64,000 bases of DNA from Pseudomonas sp. S31 (lineage in GTDB: Bacteria; Pseudomonadota; Gammaproteobacteria; Pseudomonadales; Pseudomonadaceae): contig NZ_JACVVE010000006.1 of NCBI RefSeq assembly GCF_016648105.1, positions 1-64,000 of the forward strand, read 5' to 3'. This document shows, piece by piece, positions 16,953-26,224 of the stretch. Numbering within the stretch: position 1 is the stretch's first letter; the number at the start of each line of letters is the position of its first letter. A program made the position numbers and the translations under genes. The notes below the pieces were generated by a model that worked only from the letters and a program-made list of their open reading frames with translations, had not been told where the DNA came from and did no database searches.

Positions 16953-18842
16953 TTAGGAAAACATTTCGCACAACAGGTCTTCGCGCATTCTTGCCCAGAC
17001 CGGTTCAAGCATCTGTTGAACCCACTTTACGTCACTATCAGTCCAGATCAAATTCTCACTGCAGCAAATTAGCGATCGAAGCGCCATTTCCAGCATCGTG
17101 CAGTTGGTCGAATTAGTATTATTGGACGCTATCAGTTCAACGAGGCTCTCTACCAGTGGTTCTCGACCAAGTTGAAGGTTGCCCCGGATGTAGTTATGAT
17201 GCTGCTCAGGTAGGCGGTAAGCCAAATGTTGAACGCATCGCAACACGCTGATAAGTAGATCTTGCTCGAGGACAGCCGAAGTGCTAAGGCAACTGAAATG
17301 CAATTGCATGGCATGTAGGCAGCGATTCAATTCTTCGACTGTCATTGCCTCAGCAATATGCCGCATGCTGAGCCGAGCTAGTGAAATGACATAATCCTCC
17401 ATGGCTAGAGCTGGAGTATTCCCTGTTAGCTTTTCAACCGGATTTGTCAACCAAGATAGATTCTGCTGGCTTTTACGTTGGTGCCAATCCCTGACGTTAG
17501 GTAGAAGTGTCAACCTCAGCCAATCATGGGTGAATTCAGCATCCCATTGTCCCCTAGGGCCCCAAGGACTGGAAAGCTCACGCAGATTATTGGGGTTCCA
17601 ACAGATATTGATGTTCGGCTCATAGCGGCCGGTTGGACCACCTTCATCATAGGCATACGAAATAAGATGATACCCAGCATCCAGCGCCGGTTTAGTAGCT
17701 GGTGAGAATACTTTCAGGACACTATTGGACGCATCGAAAATATGCTGATCAGATTCACCTTTGACGTAATCATGCTCGCTAACATATTCCATTATTAGAC
17801 GCCAGAGAGTACGTGGAAGGCTAATAAGTGCATGGACTGGTTGGGATGATCCACTTAGCCTCTTGAACCTAAGGCATCTCCAATCGTTTTCCAGTGTTTG
17901 GATTGCGGACAGGTAGTGAGTCCATATATGTCGCAGACACCAGTCCAGCTGTTCGAATTCAGAACTGCTCAAGCTCAGTTGAAATTTTGGGGTGGTCAGG
18001 AGAAAGCGATCCGGATTGCTCAAAGGCAATGTAAAAGGACCTTTCAACGGATCGTGAGGATGCCCCGCCCATTGCAGCCATCGCACAAGATCTTTTCCAT
18101 CGATAGCCAGTGAGACGCCTTCTAAATTTGACCGAGCAAATGATAGGATGGCAGATGCATGGGGAGAATTTCGAGTGGGCAGAATGACTTCCACTCTGAC
18201 ACTTTCATTCTCGGCAGTGAGGTAGGAATCGGACTGTCCAATATAGTTGCGGCGGAATAGGCGTGGCTCCTCGGTTGGCATGCTAAGGGTGTAACAGAAA
18301 CGGTCTCGAATCTCTTTGGAGAAAAAGCGCTCTACAAGCTCAGGACTACCTCGCAAGAGCTCTTCAATAAAGCCTCGATCCCAAACCAATGCTTGAATGT
18401 CATGTGACTCTAGCTCAGTTTTCGCGGCGTCCCATGCCATCACCAGTTTAGTATCATCCTCGATATTGACTGAGAGACACAGAATCCATATTTGAGAATC
18501 CGTTGCACGCTCGCCGTCTAGGAATGCTTTAAGCCATTTTTGAATATTCGATGGCTTAACTGCTTTCCAATGTTTTACCTCGGCGACACTATATTTACAT
18601 GCATCTGTAGTTTTCCAAATTATGTCAATCCCATCTTGCTCTTGGCCAGATTTTCCGTATTGGAAGACCTGAATGCCACTTGGTAGGTACTGACGTTGGA
18701 CCAGGCGAGCGCACAATTTCTGAAAGTCTTCCCAGTGCATCTGTTCCCACGGTAGCTCTCCGAGTTTGGGCTCGATGCTGTTGGTGGTTACCGGTTTTGG
18801 ATCAGCCAGTAGGTTTCCGAGATCAATATCTGTGTACGCCAT
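16953..18842 (-). CDS. Protein with Mrr-like restriction endonuclease N-terminus
   Basis: The 629-residue protein begins with an Mrr-type PD-(D/E)xK nuclease fold: a helix with WEDFQKLCARL (E38), then GQEQDGIDI (D73) and VAEVKHW (E88, K90), followed by a segment like the standard Mrr core to about residue 165. The remaining 460 residues match no family that I recognise and show no Walker motifs, so this is not a complete Avs-type STAND protein despite the similar N-terminal nuclease. It is on the opposite strand to its neighbours, 19 kb-side flanked by decayed DNA, and its low GC content suggests transfer. A self-contained restriction or abortive-infection gene is the likeliest role. Confidence 0.75.
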   Translation of the reverse strand: MAYTDIDLGNLLADPKPVTTNSIEPKLGELPWEQMHWEDFQKLCARLVQRQYLPSGIQVFQYGKSGQEQDGIDIIWKTTDACKYSVAEVKHWKAVKPSNIQKWLKAFLDGERATDSQIWILCLSVNIEDDTKLVMAWDAAKTELESHDIQALVWDRGFIEELLRGSPELVERFFSKEIRDRFCYTLSMPTEEPRLFRRNYIGQSDSYLTAENESVRVEVILPTRNSPHASAILSFARSNLEGVSLAIDGKDLVRWLQWAGHPHDPLKGPFTLPLSNPDRFLLTTPKFQLSLSSSEFEQLDWCLRHIWTHYLSAIQTLENDWRCLRFKRLSGSSQPVHALISLPRTLWRLIMEYVSEHDYVKGESDQHIFDASNSVLKVFSPATKPALDAGYHLISYAYDEGGPTGRYEPNINICWNPNNLRELSSPWGPRGQWDAEFTHDWLRLTLLPNVRDWHQRKSQQNLSWLTNPVEKLTGNTPALAMEDYVISLARLSMRHIAEAMTVEELNRCLHAMQLHFSCLSTSAVLEQDLLISVLRCVQHLAYRLPEQHHNYIRGNLQLGREPLVESLVELIASNNTNSTNCTMLEMALRSLICCSENLIWTDSDVKWVQQMLEPVWARMREDLLCEMFS

Positions 18843-19102
18843 TCATCTGACCTGATTTTAGAATGTAATCGATTAAATTTCGAACGACCCGCTTGAGTAA
18901 ATGGTTCAGGCCCCCGGATATAAATCTATCGGAACGCTTCCTGTTCTTGACCGCCATCTAGAGCGATATCGATACGTTTTTTCGCTCACGGTCAGCTAGC
19001 TCGGCTGGAGTACCCGCACAAGAGTCCTCAAAATACTCATGAGAACTGTATAAATCAACAGTGTTTTCGTTCGAGGAGTACTTGACGCTTATGCTGGTGT
19101 GA

Positions 19103-19400
19103 TCAGGCGAGAGTCATCCAAGCAGAAATCTCAGAGCGTTGGCAGCGACAGACGCCTTGGGCTTGGCAGAAAAAGCATGTGGATTGATTTCTTGAGCATC
19201 GCCTAAATCCATGCAGCGAGGCGACGCGGTATTACTATCTGCTGACTTTGCGGCTGCTCGCCCGTCGTTTGCAAAAAGCATGGGTGTTCAATCTCTGAGC
19301 GAGGTACTGCTCTTGATAGGCACGACTGGAAGCAATCGACCCATTGCTGCCCTTCGCGACAGGCAGGTATTGGCCAAAAGCAGCCCCTCGTCATGCATCT
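19103..19400 (+). pseudogene. Decayed copy of the 7204-7479 gene and its downstream DNA
   Basis: The stretch is clearly homologous to 7290-7560: both contain CCTTGGGCTTGGCAGAAAAA, the AGCGAGGCGACGCGGTATTA block, CATGGGTGTTCAA and TGATAGGCACGACTG. Here the frame is broken: the Trp codon region now reads into TGA and TAA stops (GATTGATTTC and CGCCTAAATCC). The rest of 18843-19887 has no recognisable gene; AT-rich sequence before 19888 probably holds that gene's promoter. Confidence 0.75.
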
Positions 19401-19887
19401 ACAATGCCGGAGCATCTGTGTCAGTCAGCTATTGATCACCGGCATCGCATCGCTCGATTAGATCACCGTGCTCCCGCCAGCATAGGATTGACTCAGTTGC
19501 TGAAAAGTTGGTGACCCAAGCTCCCACCCTATGAACCCATTACAAATGCTGGATTATTTCCGATTGGTGTCAGGTTAGCTTGCAATCGGCAACCGGGTCA
19601 ATTCGACGCCGGCGATCACACGCGAAGGCGTTTTTATACACTCTGGGCCAAGAGCGGACATTCGCCTCGTATCACCGGTGTTTCACACCCAAAATCTATC
19701 CAGAGCTATTGTTCTTGTGAATACCTTCGCTAGATAGGCTATGTCCGCAAAAATGTTAATGCCGCTTGCGTCAGAGCTAGCTGCCACTGCGCCAGTCAGC
19801 TGATTGTTGTAGAATTTCGAGTGCCTTCCATTTAGAGTAAGCCTACATCAAGAACATAATGCGTGTACGGGGAGTTAAGTTAGGCAA

Positions 19888-20841
19888 ATGAAAATCACAC
19901 GACAAAAACCTTATGTTTATGGTCTCTCATATGCGATGGCTATATTGTTGTTTTCAGGGATTTATTACTTCCTGTTTAATTCTGACTTCAAGGACATACC
20001 AGGAATTCAGCTTGTTCAGTCTTTGTATTTCAGTATTATAACCATCAGCACGCTAGGCTTTGGCGATATCATTCCAAGACAAGAAAATCATGCGCTACTT
20101 TTAACTATATGCACTCAGGTGATAATTGGAATAATGCTCATCGGCTTATTTTTGAACTCGCTCTCCCATAAGATGAGCGATCTAAAAGAAGCCGAGTTAT
20201 CCGCAAGGCAAGAATTGATCAACAAGGAAGTCTTGCAGAAACAGCTTTCAATTCTGAAACCAATCATTATAAATCATCTAGAAACAATAGCGGAAACTTT
20301 CAAGATAACTTCCATAGCACCCGCGGATACAATTGTAGTCCGCCCCTGCGACCTATTCAATACATCTTTTTTTGATCAAATGAGCGTGCAAAACTTTTAT
20401 TCCTCGGAGACGCGATATGGTGAAGGCCGTATGCTTTGGGCCAATTTTATCGAAAGTGAACACAAAACTTTCATAGAAAAGCTCGAAAGTTACTTGGTGA
20501 AGTTTAGCGCACATCTCCCTATTGATATCATCGAAAATATAAATCACATTCAAAATCACAATTATCTTCAGGCGGCGAAGATTGCATTGAATTTACTAAA
20601 TGGCCCGTACGCCGATAGTTTACCGCGTTTTTTGATGCTATCTATAGAGCATAGCTCACATAGTTTTCCCGACAAGCCGAACTCAATATCGGACTATCAC
20701 GGCTCTTTGTTGAAGTTGATATCAAGGGTTGATATTAGCTTTCCGGACAACCCTATTATGATGACGCTTCACCTTACAAATGGTACTGCTCCGAGAGTTG
20801 GATCCGGTATCGGAGAGATAATTCGCTTTGGGCGGACTTAG
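19888..20841 (+). CDS. Two-helix potassium-channel-like protein
   Basis: The 317-residue protein has an N-terminal ion-channel module: transmembrane helix about 12-30, pore loop with the K+ selectivity signature TLGFGD (55-60), and a second helix about 68-92. A coiled-coil-like linker (95-120) and a C-terminal cytoplasmic region of about 200 residues follow; the latter has no recognised ligand-binding domain such as RCK. Codon use is AT-rich compared with the core. The stop codon lies 12 bp before the left end of the IS1182-type insertion, so the C-terminus may be native or slightly altered. In a defence-rich island a channel could act as a membrane-depolarising effector; that is inference. 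Confidence 0.8.
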   Translation: MKITRQKPYVYGLSYAMAILLFSGIYYFLFNSDFKDIPGIQLVQSLYFSIITISTLGFGDIIPRQENHALLLTICTQVIIGIMLIGLFLNSLSHKMSDLKEAELSARQELINKEVLQKQLSILKPIIINHLETIAETFKITSIAPADTIVVRPCDLFNTSFFDQMSVQNFYSSETRYGEGRMLWANFIESEHKTFIEKLESYLVKFSAHLPIDIIENINHIQNHNYLQAAKIALNLLNGPYADSLPRFLMLSIEHSSHSFPDKPNSISDYHGSLLKLISRVDISFPDNPIMMTLHLTNGTAPRVGSGIGEIIRFGRT

Positions 20842-21761
20842 GTGCGAGCGACTGCTTTTGGCCGATTCTGTTGAAAAAGTAGCTCCCCTGTCTGGCCTGC
20901 GGCAAAATCCGCGCATCGGCCAGCAGGGAAGCACGCAGCATGATGGGACAGTTATCGAGTGGGCAGGAACGGCTGTTTTACTCATTCAACCTTGAAGACC
21001 ACATCCCCGCCAATCACCTTCTGCGTAGCATTGGTCGGTGTCTCGATCTGAGCGACTTGCGCCATTACCTCGCCGATTTTTACAGCCCGATTGGGCGTCC
21101 GTCGATTGATCCCGAACTGATGATCCGCATGCTGATCGTGGGCTATTGCTACGGCATTCGCTCAGAGCGGCGGCTGTGCGAAGAGACCCATTTGAACCTG
21201 GCGTATCGCTGGTTCTGCCGGTTGAGCCTTGAAGATGAGGTCCCCAATCACTCGACCTTTTCCAAAAATCGACACGGCCGTTTTCGGGACAGCGATCTGT
21301 TTCGCTGGCTGTTCAATGAAGTGCTGCGTCGTTGCATGGACGCAGGTCTGGTCAAGGGCGAAGGGTTTGCCGTGGACGCCAGCATCATCAAGGCGGATGC
21401 CAGCCGGCAGCGCGGCGTACCGGGCGATGAACCGGTCAACTAGAGCGATCCGGCCCTGAGCACCCGCGCCGTGCGTGAGTATCTTGAGGCGCTCGATGAA
21501 GAGGCTCTGGCCGAAACGCTACCGAAGCGCCTATCGCTGACTGATCCTCAAGCCCGATGGACCGCAGCTCTAGGTGGCCCAGCGTTCTACGCTTACTCCA
21601 CGAATTATCTGATCGATACCGAGCACGGCGTGATCATGGATGTGGAACCCACACCGGCTCATCGAACCGTAAGTGTCCGGCTAACACACCTTGCGTAGTC
21701 GAACGGACGCAAGCCCGGTATCCTTTACCCCAATTACAGTTACCGACTCTGAGGGTGTATT

Positions 21762-22148
21762 TTGGCAATATCCATCTATTACACTGCTAGGCGAAAGGCC
21801 CCGCTCAGCTCGAGCGAGGTAACCGTTATTGAGGAGATTGTTCGTCGCTACTGTGTAGATGATCAAATCGAACGATTCCTCTCCCTCGGCTCTGGTCTTA
21901 ATTGGGAGTCATTCGATTTCTCAACCAACCTGGAGCCAAGTCGTTTTCTAAAGAAGGGCCTCGTGTTTTCGGGCGCCACTAAGCTCCCTGATAACCAAGA
22001 AGACGCATCATGGGTCGGCATACAACATTGGTGTAAATGCTTATCGGACATTCGTATGGCGGTGTCTGGTTGCGAATGGAATGTTGCGGTCGAAGACCAT
22101 GAAATGCAGTGGGATGCGGTACTCAACTCTTATGAGCCGACACGATAA
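21762..22148 (+). CDS. Passenger gene of the IS66-type element, unknown function
   Basis: The 128-residue acidic protein lies between the left end of the IS66-type element and tnpC, convergent with the transposase genes. It has no signal peptide or membrane segment and is rich in Trp, Cys and acidic residues (SGLNWESFDF, WVGIQHWCKCLSDI). I do not recognise the family; the small acidic form resembles immunity-type proteins, but this is only a resemblance. Standard IS66 elements carry only tnpA, tnpB and tnpC, so this is cargo. Confidence 0.6.
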   Translation: MAISIYYTARRKAPLSSSEVTVIEEIVRRYCVDDQIERFLSLGSGLNWESFDFSTNLEPSRFLKKGLVFSGATKLPDNQEDASWVGIQHWCKCLSDIRMAVSGCEWNVAVEDHEMQWDAVLNSYEPTR

Positions 22149-22186
22149 GAAAGGGTGTTCCGTAGCGCACACCAACTCAGCGTGAT

Positions 22187-23722
22187 TCAGGCCGGCACCC
22201 ACTGATGCGGCAGCAACTGACCGATCTCACTGGCCCGTTGGGTCGGCAGCCGCGTCAGCACATCCTTGAGATAGGCATACGGATCATGCCCATTCATGCG
22301 TGCCGACTGGATCAAACTCATGATCGCCGCCGCGCGTTTGCCGCTGCGCAGCGACCCGGCAAACAACCAGTTCGATCTCCCGAGTGCCCATGGCCGTATC
22401 TGGTTCTCGACCTGGTTGTTGTCGATGGGCACAGCCCCATCGTCCAGGTAGCGCGTCAGCGCTACCCAGCGTTTCAGGCTGTAATCGAGGGCTTTAGCTG
22501 TGGCTGATCCGTTGGGCACCAAGTCGCGCTGGGCCAACATCCAGTCATGCAGTGTTTTGAGGATTGGCACCGCCATTTCCTGACGTATTCGCCAACGGTC
22601 TTCGTTGCTCATATCCCGAGCCTGGCGTTCGACCTCGTACAAACCGCTGATCGGGTGCAGGGCCTGTTCAGCCAGCTGGCTTTTATTCGCTACGTGCAGA
22701 TCAAAGAACTTGCGACGGGCGTGAGCCATGCAGCCGATTTCAGTGATGCCTTGCTCAAATCCGGCCTTGTAGCCAGCGAAGTCATCGCAAACCAGCTTGC
22801 CGTTCCAGTCGCCCAGGAAGTTGCGTGCATGTTCGCCAGCACGGCTTGGGCTGAAGTCGTAAACCACCGCGTTGAGCGCCGAAAACGGCGTCGTGCTGTA
22901 GGCCCAGACATACGCCCGATGGGTTTTCTTCTCGCCTGGCGCAAGCATTTGCACCGGTGTTTCATCGGCGTGAATCACGCCCTGGTTCAGCACCGCTTCA
23001 CGCAGAGCATCAACTAGCGGCTGAAGTCTCACGCCAGTTTGTCCGACCCATTGCGCCAAGGTCGAACGAGCAATTGCCAGTCCGGCGCGACCAAAGATTT
23101 TCTCCTGCCGGTAGAGCGGCAAGTGATCGGCAAACTTGGCCACCATCACGTGAGCCAGCAGGCCTGCGGTCGGGATACCTTTGTCGATAACCTGCGCCGG
23201 AACCGGCGCCTGAATCAGGGTTTCGCACTGACGGCAGGCCCATTTACCACGTACATGTTGCTCGACGGTAAACACGCCCGGCGTGTAATCCAGCTTCTCG
23301 CTGACGTCTTCGCCGATGCGTTGAAGTTGGCAGCCGCAGGCGCACTGGGTGTTCTCAGGTTCGTGACGAATCACGGTGCGTGGAAACTGCGGCGGCAAGG
23401 GCGCTCGTTTCGGGGACTGCCGTGGTTCGGCCTGTGGCGCAGCTGGGAGAAGCTGTTTCAGCTCGGCCTCGATAGCCTCAAGGTCGGTGTCGAGCAGGTC
23501 ATCCAGCAAGCTGCCTTGCGTCGGGCTGATTTGCTCGCTGCGCTTGGCAAACTTGTGGCGTTTGAGCAGGGCGATTTCGAACTTGAACTGTTCGATGAGG
23601 ATTTCATCGTTCTGGATCTTCTTGCTCATCGCTTCGACCTGGGACTGCAACTGCAACGCCTGTGCCGCCAAGGCACGAAGCTGTTCCGGGGTCATCTGGT
23701 CGAGGTTGGGCGAGAAAGTCAT
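22187..23722 (-). CDS. tnpC: IS66-family transposase TnpC
   Basis: The protein of about 511 residues from ATG 23722 (MTFSPNLDQMTPEQLRALAA) has the IS66 layout: N-terminal leucine-rich helix, zinc-finger region with CACGCQLQRI and CRQCE, and a DDE catalytic domain with IHADETPVQM, VCDDFAGYK and NNQVENQIRPWALGRSNWLF. An upstream ATG at 23761 in the same frame is less likely because it enters the tnpB-tnpC gap. It is the main transposase of the element and appears intact. Confidence 0.93.
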   Translation of the reverse strand: MTFSPNLDQMTPEQLRALAAQALQLQSQVEAMSKKIQNDEILIEQFKFEIALLKRHKFAKRSEQISPTQGSLLDDLLDTDLEAIEAELKQLLPAAPQAEPRQSPKRAPLPPQFPRTVIRHEPENTQCACGCQLQRIGEDVSEKLDYTPGVFTVEQHVRGKWACRQCETLIQAPVPAQVIDKGIPTAGLLAHVMVAKFADHLPLYRQEKIFGRAGLAIARSTLAQWVGQTGVRLQPLVDALREAVLNQGVIHADETPVQMLAPGEKKTHRAYVWAYSTTPFSALNAVVYDFSPSRAGEHARNFLGDWNGKLVCDDFAGYKAGFEQGITEIGCMAHARRKFFDLHVANKSQLAEQALHPISGLYEVERQARDMSNEDRWRIRQEMAVPILKTLHDWMLAQRDLVPNGSATAKALDYSLKRWVALTRYLDDGAVPIDNNQVENQIRPWALGRSNWLFAGSLRSGKRAAAIMSLIQSARMNGHDPYAYLKDVLTRLPTQRASEIGQLLPHQWVPA

Positions 23723-23785
23723 GCCGCCGATTGTGCCAGAGCAGGCGCGGGGCGACGACAAGTAGACCGGCCAAATGGCCGGCGT

Positions 23786-24121
23786 TTACAGCATGCTGAT
23801 CACACCGCCTGCACCGACGCGCTGCCACGGCAGGCCCAGCACCAATGCCTGGAGTTGTTCGCTGTCGAGTTCGACCTCGCCGCCGTGGCGAATGCCGGGC
23901 CAGTGGAACTTGCCTTGGTTCAGTCGACGCGCTGCGAGCCAGACACCGACGCCATCGTGCACCAGCACTTTCATCCGGTTAGCCCGGCGATTGGCGAACA
24001 AATATGCGCAGTGCGGCTTCGCCGCACCGAACACCGCGATCACTCGGGCCAATGCCGTTTCGGTGCCAGCGCGCATGTCCATCGGCTCTGTGGCCAGCCA
24101 GATGGCATCGATGCGGATCAT
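23786..24121 (-). CDS. tnpB: IS66 accessory protein TnpB
   Basis: The 111-residue protein of the IS66 Orf2 family starts at ATG 24121 (MIRIDAIWLATEPMDMRAG), with the family motifs AYLFANRRANRMKVLVHDG and QGKFHWPG. The start overlaps the end of tnpA by 4 bp, the usual translational coupling in IS66 elements. It is required together with TnpA for transposition of related elements; its biochemical activity is not well defined. Confidence 0.93.
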   Translation of the reverse strand: MIRIDAIWLATEPMDMRAGTETALARVIAVFGAAKPHCAYLFANRRANRMKVLVHDGVGVWLAARRLNQGKFHWPGIRHGGEVELDSEQLQALVLGLPWQRVGAGGVISML

Positions 24122-24438
24122 TGAGCGACAGCCCGAACAAATTGCGCACAACCCTCGGGATCCGAAGCTGGCCATTTCACCGTGATCACTTGCCCGGCCA
24201 CGGGCAACTCGATGATCACTGACGCTTCGACTGGCCGTTTAGGTGGGGCTTTTAGCGGGACGAAAGCCGGTAGTGAAGTCGTTGCGGGTTGATCTCGATA
24301 GAGCGGCAGCCACTTGCGGATGACGTTAGCATTGATGCCGTGACTGATGGCGACACTGGACACCGTCGCACCAGGTTGCAGGCATTCCTGAACGACCTGG
24401 GCTTTGAATGGTTTCGGATAAGAGCTTCGTTGGCGCAT
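24118..24438 (-). CDS. tnpA: IS66 accessory protein TnpA
   Basis: The 106-residue protein begins MRQRSSYPKPFKAQVVQECL and contains an N-terminal helix-turn-helix of the transposase 8/IS66 OrfA type (PGATVSSVAISHGINANVIR). It probably binds the element ends. It overlaps tnpB by 4 bp and starts about 100 bp inside the right inverted repeat, which should carry its promoter. Confidence 0.92.
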   Translation of the reverse strand: MRQRSSYPKPFKAQVVQECLQPGATVSSVAISHGINANVIRKWLPLYRDQPATTSLPAFVPLKAPPKRPVEASVIIELPVAGQVITVKWPASDPEGCAQFVRAVAQ

Positions 24439-25470
24439 GGAAATCCTGGCGATAAGGGTAATCGCGTCCGCTTAAAAATACGCGGACACCATCGCCCTTA
24501 TCGCTGGGATTCTGAAGGTGTGTTCGCTGGCCGCTTACATCGAACCGCAGAAGTCGAGAGCTCCAAGACGATGATCGATCGGGTCGAAGCGCAGTTCGAC
24601 ATCAAGCCGGAACGCCTGATTGGCGATACCGCTTACGGTACCGCGCCGATGCTGGCCTGGATGGTGGAGGAAAAGGACATCGAGCCACATGTGCCGGTGT
24701 GGGACAAAACCGAACGCAAGAACGACAGTTTTTCGAGCAACGATTTCCACTGGAATGAAGAGGCTGAGGAATACCGCTGCCCGGCTGGCAATGCATTACG
24801 TAGCGAATGGCGAGCCTTCAAGAACAAGCGTTCGCACGTCACCAAAGCCAACACCATCATCTTCCGATCCAGGCAGACCGACTGCGTTGCCTGTCCGATG
24901 AAAGCCAAGTGTTGCCCGAACACTGCGTTCCGCAAGATCGCCCGCAGCGTCCATGAAGCCGCGCGCGATGTGGCTCGGCGCATCGCAACGACACCTGCGT
25001 ACGTGCGCTCTCGCCACGAACGTAAAAAGGTCGAAATGTTGTTTGCCCACCTCAAGCGCATCCTGAAACTGGATCGCCTGCGGCTACGTGGCATGAGTGG
25101 CGCGATCAATGAATTCACGCTGGCGGCCGCGGTACAGAACCTGCGACGGCTGGCTAAATTTACATCTCAAGGGCCACCTGCCACGGGATAGGTGCGCCTG
25201 CACTCAGCAAAAAACCTCAAGTTAACCCACTAACTGAGCAGCAACGGTAAACGAAGGGCCGAGAAACCACTCAATGTGGTGAGTCGGTTCTTAGGCGATG
25301 GTCGTGCCTGAGTTCAGGTCAGCTGAAAAACCGACTTTTTCAACAGAATCGGCCGAAAGCTGTACTAGCTGAAGGGCCGCTTTGGGTCGAATGCTATAAT
25401 TCGCAACCGGCCGCTAACGACCCATTGTGGACGCCGAACGGTAGCGAGTTTCGTAAGTACGACGCGTACT

Positions 25471-25558
25471 CTGTGGGAGCGGGTTCACCCGCGAAGCAGA
25501 CGACGCGGTGGATGGCACCGGCTTTGCCGGTGTTCGCGGGCAAGCCCGCTCCCACAGG
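25471..25558. repeat. Inverted REP pair
   Basis: CTGTGGGAGCGGGTTCACCC (from 25471) and its near reverse complement GGGCAAGCCCGCTCCCACAG (ending about 25557) face each other around a 37-bp spacer that includes CACCGGCTTTGCCGGTG, a third hairpin. It lies between the IS1182-type right end and the right-end repeat of element 2. Confidence 0.85.
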
Positions 25559-25634
25559 GATCGTGCACGCTTTTTAAATTTTGGGTAAGACAGTTGCTCC
25601 CACAAAGTCCGCTGCAAGGCGCAACGGCCGTAAT

Positions 25635-25836
25635 GGGTCGGTTTCTGCCGTTCCTTATGTACCATTTAAAGTGGGCGGGAGGAGCCTCCGCAATTCCCGA
25701 TTCGATTCCACTGAAAGCCATAACTAGCTGATTTTTTTATAGATACCCTATGAGGTACGCCAAAAAATCCACCAAATTCCATTCCCGCGAAAACCGGGCC
25801 CTCACGGCCAACAACCGTCCGTCTGTCTCCGCACCA
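25635..25836. repeat. Direct repeat, copy B (right end of element 2, attR-like)
   Basis: About 202 bp matching copy A at 16357-16560 with scattered substitutions and a few small indels. It ends at 25824-25836 in TGTCTCCGCACCA, one base shorter than the tRNA-Thr tail. This is taken as the junction between the accessory block and the chromosome. Confidence 0.8.
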
Positions 25837-25880
25837 GTCTTTAATCCGCGATGGTTCGCCAGCATACGTGGAGCCCAATG

Positions 25881-25905
25881 AAACCGCCGCCTAGGCGGTT
25901 TTTTC
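25881..25905 (+). terminator. Rho-independent terminator beyond the attR-like site
   Basis: AAACCGCC, a short loop, then GGCGGTTTTTT. It lies 45 bp beyond the attR-like sequence and may be the original terminator of the tRNA-Thr gene before integration. Confidence 0.8.
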
Positions 25906-26224
25906 CGCCCACTGCATGGGCGTTAAAACGCCACATTCCGCGGCATTTATGTAGATTGGTTAGTACATCCTAGGTTTGGTTAGCAGGCGATGTACTCACG
26001 CATCGTGCCGGTTGCTTGAGGTTGGGTCTGACGATTCGCAGGCCGCTATTCTCCCTTTTACTGTTCGTCCAGCCCCGCGCCCAATCGACTTATCGCCCCG
26101 CCTTTTTTGACTTAATCTTGCAGGGGATTTGAGATAGTGCTTTTCTTTGATCTGCCTTGAGCCCAGTGTTTACGGGGATAAGAGCAAAAAAATTTGAGAT
26201 AATGCATTCGCCTCCTAGAGATAA

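Larger units (their letters stand above)
21669..24538. mobile_element. Complete IS66-type element with passenger gene
   Basis: The element is 2870 bp. Its ends are inverted repeats starting GTAAG(T/C)G and sharing AACACACCTT, at 21669 and 24538. It is bounded by a perfect 8-bp target duplication ATCGAACC at 21661-21668 and 24539-24546, the size expected for IS66. It carries tnpA, tnpB and tnpC on the minus strand and an additional plus-strand gene. All four frames look intact, so the insertion is probably recent. Confidence 0.93.
20940..25191 (+). pseudogene. IS1182-family transposase, disrupted
   Basis: The N-terminal part (from 20940, MMGQLSSGQERLFYSFNLED) carries the N-terminal transposase domain (DUF772-type) with SIDPELMIRMLIVGYCYGIR, up to a TAG stop at 21441-21443. 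The same frame then resumes (LSTRAVREYLEALDEEALAE) and runs to about 21668, where the IS66-type unit is inserted. The C-terminal catalytic half resumes after 24546 (TAEVESSKTMIDRVEAQFD) and ends at 25191 with the family's AHLKRILKLDRLRLRGMSGA segment. The gene is thus broken twice: by a nonsense change and by the insertion. Confidence 0.88.
20854..25360. mobile_element. IS1182-family element, interrupted by an IS66-type element
   Basis: Terminal inverted repeats are visible: GGCCGATTCTGTTGAAAAAG at 20860-20879 and its reverse complement ending at 25354, extended by GCTTT(T/C) on the outside. Removing the inserted IS66-type unit and one 8-bp duplication leaves about 1.63 kb, a normal size for the family. 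The transposase is split by the insertion and also carries an in-frame stop, so the element is inactive by itself. Confidence 0.85.

Noticed and set aside
20822..20860. Idea that the channel gene is cut by the IS1182-type insertion
   Set aside because: The stop codon at 20839-20841 lies outside the element (left end about 20854), so the frame is not formally interrupted, although the last residues might be altered.
23039..24124. 361-codon plus-strand frame across the IS66 transposase genes
   Set aside because: Shadow of tnpC, tnpB and tnpA, which have the family motifs on the other strand.
3836..25836. CRISPR array or prophage in the island
   Set aside because: No regularly spaced repeats, and no capsid, tail, terminase or lysis genes were found.
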